A stretch of 64,000 nucleotides of DNA from Hyposmocoma kahamanoa. Lineage: Eukaryota > Arthropoda > Insecta > Lepidoptera > Cosmopterigidae. The notes under the pieces were generated by a model. That model was not told the origin of the DNA. It did not search any database and was given only the letters and a program-made list of their open reading frames with translations. Location of the stretch: assembly GCF_003589595.1 (NCBI RefSeq), contig NW_020654810.1:22614056-22678055 (forward strand), written 5' to 3'. This document shows positions 57,190 through 64,000 of the stretch, piece after piece. Within the stretch, counting starts at the first letter, position 1. Each line of letters opens with the position of its first letter. The position numbers and the translations under genes were made by a program.

Positions 57190-57470
57190 TAACACGGAAA
57201 GCTCCTTGTGAAAGAGAGAGAGAAAAGAAGAGAGTGAGACAAAGTCCTATTTCTGCCTCTAAGCAATAATGACAATGTTGCATTATTGTGTTCCGCTTTT
57301 GAAGTGCACATAGGACTTGTCAATTTATGTCTAAGGATGACGTGCGTTATGGCACTGCCTCTCAGATCTTTAAGATTTAAAGCTTTGCAACTGTTATGGA
57401 CAGTTGTCGCTTACCACCAGACGCAAAACTTCTTCCGTTCTTCCCATCACTTAGCGTCATAAAATAAATT
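57190..57470 (+). mobile_element. SINE-a copy 14 (nearly full length)
   Basis: aaagctccttgtgaaagaga...gttccgcttttgaag...acataggacttgtcaattta...cttcccatcacttagcgtcataaaataaa. Confidence 0.8.
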
Positions 57471-57575
57471 TAAACAAAGCGATACAGAATTTTATGAGAG
57501 TTAATTTTTGAGAAATTGTTGTTTGGTTAAAAAAGAAAAACATTGGCACAAACTTTCTATAGTGAGCAGCAAAAA

Positions 57576-57693
57576 GCCAACGACACGCTGTGTTCCCAGG
57601 CGGTCACCCATCCAAGTACTAACAGCGCCCGACGTTGCTTAACTTCGGTGATCGGACGAGAACCGGTGTACCTAACGTGGTATGGACGTTGGC
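57576..57693 (-). rRNA. 5S ribosomal RNA gene, single copy
   Basis: On the minus strand the 118-nt sequence runs from GCCAACGTCCATACCACGTT to GTGTCGTTGGC, with AAGTTAAGCAACGTCGGGCG and GTACTTGGATGGGTGACCGC inside, the 5S internal control region. A T5 run follows the 3' end directly (57571-57575 as A on +), the usual Pol III terminator. A few bases differ from the insect consensus I remember, for example TTAGGTACACC where TTGAATACACC is usual, so it may be a diverged copy or pseudogene. Confidence 0.88.
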
Positions 57694-58014
57694 GACGGTA
57701 CAGTGAAATTTAGCATTCACTTTAAAGAATATGACGTCATCGCTAAAATGTCATCAGCTGAAACCCAATAACTGTACCAAATAAATAAGACTCACAGCGC
57801 GGCAACATGATGTCGGTCTTATCATTGCATGGTAACGGACTAAGGTGTTTTAAGAAACCCAATTCAGTGACATAATTTTTTGTTCCAGATTCCTATAGCG
57901 AAAATTAATAGGAATGCGAGAGTCCGCATTGCGTGTGCTAGATACGTAGTCTCAGAGAAAACATCGTTTTTTAAATTGAGCAATTTTTGACCGGTTAATC
58001 ATTAAAAATAATCC

Positions 58015-58345
58015 GGAATAATCTCAGTACAGCGTACTAAAAAAACCGACCTCAAAAGTACATAGAATTACATCTATTTGCCAAGTTTTTTTTGAAATCG
58101 ATTACCGAAAAGTGCGCAAACCCGGATTCATCCCCTAGTTCGCCACTATGCGGAACTTGACACAGGAGATAATGAAAATCGGTTCTCACTACTCAAAGTA
58201 TATTGAGAGTGAAAAACGCATTGAATTAGAGAATAGCAAAATCAACCATTAAAATAATTGCTCCTTATACGGGAGTCATCGCGTAACATACATACAAAAA
58301 AAAGAGTCGAATTGAGAATCTCCTCCTTTTTTGAAGTCACTTAAA
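58015..58345 (-). repeat. DF-1 copy 9
   Basis: aataatctcagtacagcgta...ctaaaaaaaccgacctcaaa to ctcctccttttttgaagtca. Confidence 0.85.
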
Positions 58346-58512
58346 AAAGTAAATAAATGAAAAAGGGCATAATTTCGTAACAACTGAACCTCAGTCGTCG
58401 CGGATTGCTCTAAAATGTGTGCCATTTACGGTTTTATCTATTAACATTACAATTGGCTAAAAAAATTAAAAACTTAAAAAATATATGATTATTTCAGTTA
58501 ATATCTACAGAC

Positions 58513-58739
58513 CATTGACTTACAAATAAATGGACGACGGGTCTAATACAAAAACCACGAAAAAAATGTCCCAAGTCAACCTATTCGAAATTTAAATTGA
58601 TTCATCGCAGTATCGCGCTGTCAGTAGAACAAATGAAGACTAAAGCGGAGTTTGGCGGAGTCTGTATACGATTTTAGCGCCTTACAAGTGCGGACACTTT
58701 TTAGCGCGGACCCGACGTCCATATAATTGTAAGTCAATG
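58513..58739. mobile_element. MITE family M8, copy 3 (227 bp, short form)
   Basis: Same termini. TSD CTACAGAC at 58505-58512 and 58740-58747. Internal segment shortened relative to copies 1 and 2. Confidence 0.95.
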
Positions 58740-59287
58740 CTACAGACCAATCCTTTGTCTAATATTCTTCCTTGAAACTACACACATCTGGAGTATAGAA
58801 ATCTGAAATAAAAAAAGGGATGATACAAAACTGGTTCTCATAAAATACTGTGCGGTGATAGCCTATAGAGGAGAACAATTTATTCTTAAGTGGGAAGTTT
58901 GAATCCATGTGGTGGCATTGTGGTATTATGTTTTCAGAGCTTGTCGAGATTCTCTCATTGTCATCGAGGTCCTGCGGCTGGACTTTTTTATATTACAGTA
59001 TTTAGATCCGAAAAGTAGTTTCATTTACAAGAAAATAACAAATCGATATCCCCAATAAACACCACGCCAACTTTATTTTTTGTAAACATTCATATTTATT
59101 TACTAATATTGTGCTCCCCGCATTCGGTGAAAAAAAAAATAAAGAAACAAAAACAAAATTCGAAAAAAATCGAATTTTGTGAAAAAAGAAGGAAATGAAA
59201 ACATAACAGATCCAAAAATTAACTTAGTGTAGTGTTCATTGGAGGTATCAAAATGTACTTCTAAAAAGGTAAAATATCCTGTAAAAG

Positions 59288-59515
59288 CATTGACTTACAA
59301 ATAAATGGACGACGGGTCTAATACAAAAACCACGAAAAAAATGTCCCAAGTCAACCTATTCGAAATTTAAATTGTAATGTCATCGCAGTATCGCGCTGTC
59401 GGTAGAACAAATGAAGACTAAAGCGGAGTGTCGCGCTCTGTATACGATTTTAGCGCCTTACAAGTGCGGACACTTTTTAGCGCGGACCCGACGTCCATAT
59501 AATTGTAAGTCAATG
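59288..59515. mobile_element. MITE family M8, copy 4 (228 bp, short form)
   Basis: Same termini and nearly identical to copy 3, 550 bp away. TSD TGTAAAAG at 59280-59287 and 59516-59523. Confidence 0.95.
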
Positions 59516-59986
59516 TGTAAAAGTAAATAAAAGAACAATATTACAAACAACTGTTTATTTCATTCGTCAATAAGGCATTAAGTACAACCGCCTGCATGAT
59601 GCAACTCAATTTGTCATACAATTATTCATTTCGTACAATAATAATCGTTTTTAATCAGACAATGTATATCTTGGGGTTCTGCTCATAGTGCAATAAACCA
59701 ATACAAATAAATATACAAGATTATATGTAAAATATAAACAACCTCGCAGGACTATATATTACTAACATCATAAACAACAAATTTTGTTGCAAGACAGATT
59801 TTACTTTAACAGATTCAAAAAGATCGCTTTAAATGGTATAACTCTGTGCACGACGGGGGGTGGGAGACGTCGCGGAGGACGCTTCCACGTTTGAACTTAT
59901 TCTACCAAATACAGATTTAAAGTCTCACATAGTACAACAAAAATTTAAAAGTTTATTTTTGGTAAATTTAATTTACATATAAATAT

Positions 59987-60010
59987 TATATATATATATA
60001 TATATATATA
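59987..60010. repeat. (TA)n microsatellite
   Basis: Uninterrupted alternating TA of about 22-24 nt. Confidence 0.95.
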
Positions 60011-60187
60011 GGCGTGATCATGAATATCTTCAGACGATCCTGCAGCAGGTATAATTGATTGGTACAAAATTAAGAATTTAAGTTAATTTAGTATATCTGC
60101 ATAGTGGAGAACTTGGCGACCTGTGATATAGGCATTTTTATCTTATATTATTAATGTTAAAAAATAAACATAAAACTCCCTGCGCAT

Positions 60188-60297
60188 GTACGGACAACGG
60201 CACATCAGCCTACACATTTTGTATATGTTCGAAAATCGCCTCCAGTGCAACGGAACAAGATACGTCAATGTGTAGTATGATATGCTGGCGTGTGTAC
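60188..60297. mobile_element. MITE family F, copy 2 (110 bp)
   Basis: Arms gtacggacaacggcacatca / tgatatgctggcgtgtgtac with gttcgaaaatcgcctccag inside. Confidence 0.7.
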
Positions 60298-62179
60298 ATA
60301 CAATGACCAGTGATCAGAATTGAGGAAGATGATATAGATGATATACCCATTTTGTCAACAATCCGTGTATAATTTCTTTTCTTATTGTTTATTTTCTAAA
60401 CATTCCAAAATATAGGTTGTCTCATGTATATTTTTTAAATGGCTAAAGTATTTCAATACGTAAGTACCCATAGAAACACAACTACAATATAATTTTTGAG
60501 ACAATAATTTGTGGCAAATACTTAATAGGAAATAAAGAATTGTCGTCAATTAAAAAATATAATAAATTCTGAGAAGTCCCCAGATTTGTAGAAGGGAATG
60601 TCCACATTATTCTTTTGTTTAGCTACATTAACTCCATCAATTCCGATCACTGATAATGACGCTTTCAGATTAATGTTGCGAATCGGAAATGTTCACTAAG
60701 GTGCGCGTGGACGGTATAGTTCAATATTTTACGAATATTTTGTCTGGAATAAATAATTGAATTTTTATGCCTATCTCAGGCACCAGCCTCTCACAAAGCA
60801 TTTAAAAAAGCACCTTATATGTTTAGAGAAAATAAATCAACATTTTTATATTATTTACAAACAAAAAAACATCTCCCACATTAGAACTTAGAGTTCTATA
60901 AAACAAAAACGCATCAGTTTTGTTTTAAACGGGAAATGAGAAACTAAACACAGGATTCCATGAGTAGGCTTTTATCATTATATATTGCATTATATATGCA
61001 TGCCATTTGATATAAGCGAAACATGTTTGTACTGGTACTTCTGTTAAAACTTTTGCTATACCATGTTTGCAGCAAATATACGAATTATAATATTTTAGTG
61101 TATACATATTTACAGAACCCGTAGACTTTCAGTATCAAATCAAAACTGGAAGCGCAATTTTCATAATCATTTATAAGTACATTAAATTAAGGTACAAAAT
61201 CCATAGACTGACCAGAATCTCAACAAAAGTTGTCGCGTTTCATCTTTAATTTTAACATCAATGTTGTTGTTTATAATAGGAGAATTAGTTCTCTATCAGC
61301 GCCACGTGTAAAATGCCATCATAACATGACACCTGTAGTATTACCTGGGTCACAGATAAGTATACTCCGTCCAACCATCAAATTAATTTTTGACACTTGT
61401 GCATGTCTCCGAAGTTACTATGGATTTTGTCCATCCTCTAAGCTCCGAAGCTTAGACTTTTTCCATCCTATAAGCTCCGAAGTTCCGTAATTATTGACAT
61501 ACAACCATAGACAAAAAATGCAATACTTCCTGGGGTCTTTTATTTTATAATTTTAGTAAAACGACGTGCTCTTTAGCTCTGATATTTATCGAGCCAACAG
61601 ATTATGTAACGAAGATTATTCTAGTCAATAAATTTTGGTACCTGTCTAATAAATTATAATGAAGTTAAATAAATTATAATTTATAATAAACTTTTATTGT
61701 TTATTATAATGAATCGTCGGATTCTTCTCCATTTGAACGGGTATCATCACTTTAATGCACATTAATTATTAACTCTTGAGTGCACAAATTGTCAAACGCA
61801 ACATTACGATCCCAATCAGACAATATCTTCTTTTTTGAACCCGCTCACATTCACGATTAAAACTTCTTCATAAATAAAATCGATTGTTATACAAAAATCG
61901 AATCGGAAACACATTAGGACGTCACTAATGGATTAGAATTCGAACTGTCAAAAATTAAATAAATCATTGGACGGAGTATAAATATTGCTAGTACTGTTTT
62001 TATTTTTTTTTAAGAAAGGCTGATAACATTACAATTCTTCTTCAATTCAAAGGCTGATAGTATTAATATTACAACTTACATTTTTCAAATAGGTTATTCT
62101 AGATGCTCTTTACTATGTACATTATCGCAATGTATAACTTTACGCGTAGTCGTTATATTTTTGCCTACAAATAACTTAA
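60298..62179. other. Intergenic, nothing recognised
   Basis: AT-rich. A short local duplication at 61430-61485 (tccatcctctaagctccgaa / tccatcctataagctccgaa). ORF 61230-61490 has no family features. Confidence 0.5.
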
Positions 62180-62345
62180 TCCCTCTCGTTGGTCCTGACT
62201 GAAAACCAGCGCCTTAGGAAACTTTGGCATATGCTGAGCCAGCGCCTTTTCACTATGACAATAATGTTGCGTTTTTTCTTTTCTGTTTAATCTGTATTTT
62301 TGTTACATCAGTGAATAAAGAGTTTATCTATCTATTTATCTAATT
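62180..62345 (+). mobile_element. LINE 3'-end remnant with (TATC)n tail
   Basis: Contains ggtcctgactgaaaaccagc ... gctgagccagcgcc, then aataaagagtttatctatctatttatct, a common lepidopteran LINE 3' UTR type. Confidence 0.55.
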
Positions 62346-62647
62346 CCGCAACACAACAGGGGCGCTTGTCATCTATATCAAATATTTCATGTGTTGAGTT
62401 CCTGGTCAATCCATGTCAAAGGACATTATAGCACCAATATCATAAGTATTATGAAGCTTAAACTTAGTCAACATGTATAAAATTTTATAACCGTCTGTAG
62501 ATTTGATTTGTTGATTCTACAAATTGTATTACATATATGATTAACAGCTGAGCTAAATTCTATCTGCTTGACATAAATAATCTCAAGTTTAAGGGAGAGA
62601 ATAATAAAGAGAGAAATATATATATTTTAATTGTTGGCCGATATTAA

Positions 62648-63707
62648 GGCCTGCATTAAAAAGAAAAATCCGGTATTAAGTGCGTATCTCGTCTCGGCTG
62701 AGAACGATCAAATTTTCCTGTTTTAATAAACATCTTGAATAATACCATTTCAATTAAGTGCGACGCTTCTTCTTCTTTTAAATGTTATGGCCCCATTGAA
62801 GTAATCGATGATTTAACCGATGTCAAGTTGAGGAACACACGCGTTTTAACTCGAAAATTTATCGGTGAATTTCGACAGAATTCACTAAGAGGAGAATGTA
62901 CAACGACAGAGACTACACAGGCTATTACAGAAACAAATTGTTTTTTAAAATAATTTACGCAACGCATGTACAAAGGGAGAATGGACTAACGTTAGGAGGA
63001 AGTCGATATTAACGGGACGGGGGATTTTAGGAGGGAGGATATCATACAGAGGAGTGACGACACGATAACAGTAAAAAAAACAGGTGCTCGAAAGAACCTT
63101 CTGCCAGACCACACTCGCACAGGGAATGGTCTCGAACACGGATCTTAACCAAAAACACAAGAGTAGATATGTGAGCTAAGCGAAGGCGAATAATTGCGGA
63201 GGTAATATTTTTCCGAATAGATTTCCTAGTGAAGAACCAAGAGGGTGTAGATCAGGCTGGATTTTGCCATAAGACTGAGACACTTGATTGATAACAATGT
63301 GCCAGACGGCCACATTAATTACCTGGTCTCAAACTAAGGAATTCCCAGCACCAGAGCAAAGGAATCCACTCTGGATCACTGACCAGAACATCCAGAACAA
63401 AACCAATTTGGAATAGTTCATTTTGAGCCCGGAATTTGGAAGCGAGATCGAGCGCAGAGCAAAACGTGGGACCACCGGGACGTCAAAATGAAGCGATACA
63501 GATTTGTTCGTCCTGTCATTGGTATGATAAAAAATCTTCATCCGTAGCTTAAGTGCTTAGTGGTGTTTATTAATAAGAAGGAATTTTGAAAACTCTCAAA
63601 TTATGCGTAATCAATGAATAATAAGATATGCACTTAACTTATATTTATAAATAAACACGAAGATCTTAATATCGACCCCGCAATTGAGAAGGAGGTTAAT
63701 ACCGGCC
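62648..63707. mobile_element. Inverted-repeat transposon family I, copy 2 (1060 bp)
   Basis: Termini GGCCTGCATTAA / TTAATACCGGCC flanked by TTAA on both sides (62644-62647, 63708-63711). Shares aatccggtattaag and tagcttaagtgc ... gtttattaataa with copy 1. The 72-codon ORF at 62735-62953 lies inside and has no recognisable product. Confidence 0.7.
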
Positions 63708-64000
63708 TTAATGCACAACCCCAAACAAAGAAGTCATTACATTTTTTTTAATTACTGGGGTTATTTTTTAATGTATTGTATTATTTTTTTTATGTAACTT
63801 GCTTACTTAGAATGTAAAGTTATATTGGTATATGTAAAATCTGATATAAATAATCGTGAACAAATTTGTTCTTAACGTTAACACTAAAGGACGCCAGAGA
63901 CTGATTTACTACACTAAGTAAAAAAGAAAACCTAACAAACAAAAAGCACCACAAAAAAGAACAACTGGCCCCTTGTTATGTGGCGTTTCCGAAAACTTTT

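Noticed and set aside
62735..62953. 72-codon ORF as a gene
   Set aside because: It lies inside family I copy 2, with no motif and no splice support.
1..64000. CRISPR arrays, bacterial operons or integrated virus genes
   Set aside because: No regularly spaced repeats, no prokaryotic gene layout, and all RT signals are of non-LTR type.

Overview
This is AT-rich animal nuclear DNA, almost certainly from a lepidopteran (butterfly or moth). Coding exons are short and separated by introns of up to 7 kb. Three insect genes are recognisable, all on the + strand. The rest is dominated by non-LTR retrotransposon fragments, tRNA-derived SINEs and many small inverted-repeat elements of kinds common in lepidopteran genomes. 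No species can be named from the sequence alone.

Genes. (1) Positions 6552-33094 carry eleven coding exons of an ephexin-type Rho guanine nucleotide exchange factor (DH-PH-SH3; Drosophila Exn / vertebrate NGEF family). The 5' end lies upstream or is not recognisable, and 611 residues are visible. (2) Positions 46797-56076 carry a complete six-exon gene for a TruA-family tRNA pseudouridine synthase, PUSL1-like, 321 aa, with the catalytic Asp in an RTDGGVHA motif. (3) Positions 56105-56680 (or from 56051) carry an intronless DUSP19-like dual-specificity phosphatase. It begins 28 nt after the PUSL1 stop, so the two genes look like a dicistronic unit. A single 5S rRNA gene (57576-57693, minus strand) with a T-run terminator follows.

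Layout. 1-6.5 kb: no confident exon; a large foldback element at about 808-2073. 6.5-33.1 kb: the Exn gene, with introns full of repeats, including a nearly full-length but broken LINE antisense in the 20.9-27.5 kb intron and a 378-bp P-superfamily-like element with a THAP-domain remnant at 15939-16316. 33.1-46.8 kb: gene-free and repeat-rich. 46.8-56.7 kb: the PUSL1-DUSP pair, with two dated LINE insertions in the introns. 56.7-64 kb: gene-free, with two copies of an 8-bp-TSD MITE and the 5S gene.

How the genes relate. Exn acts in Rho/Cdc42 signalling, PUSL1 in tRNA modification and DUSP19-like in MAP-kinase-type dephosphorylation. Nothing suggests a shared pathway. The only physical coupling is the PUSL1-DUSP transcript architecture.

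The most notable novelties are the PUSL1-DUSP dicistron, the P-like element with THAP remnant, perfect TIR and 8-bp TSD, and a four-copy MITE family in which every copy has an intact 8-bp TSD. All reading was by eye; family names for repeats (SINE-a, SINE-b, SINE-c, DF-1 and so on) are local labels.
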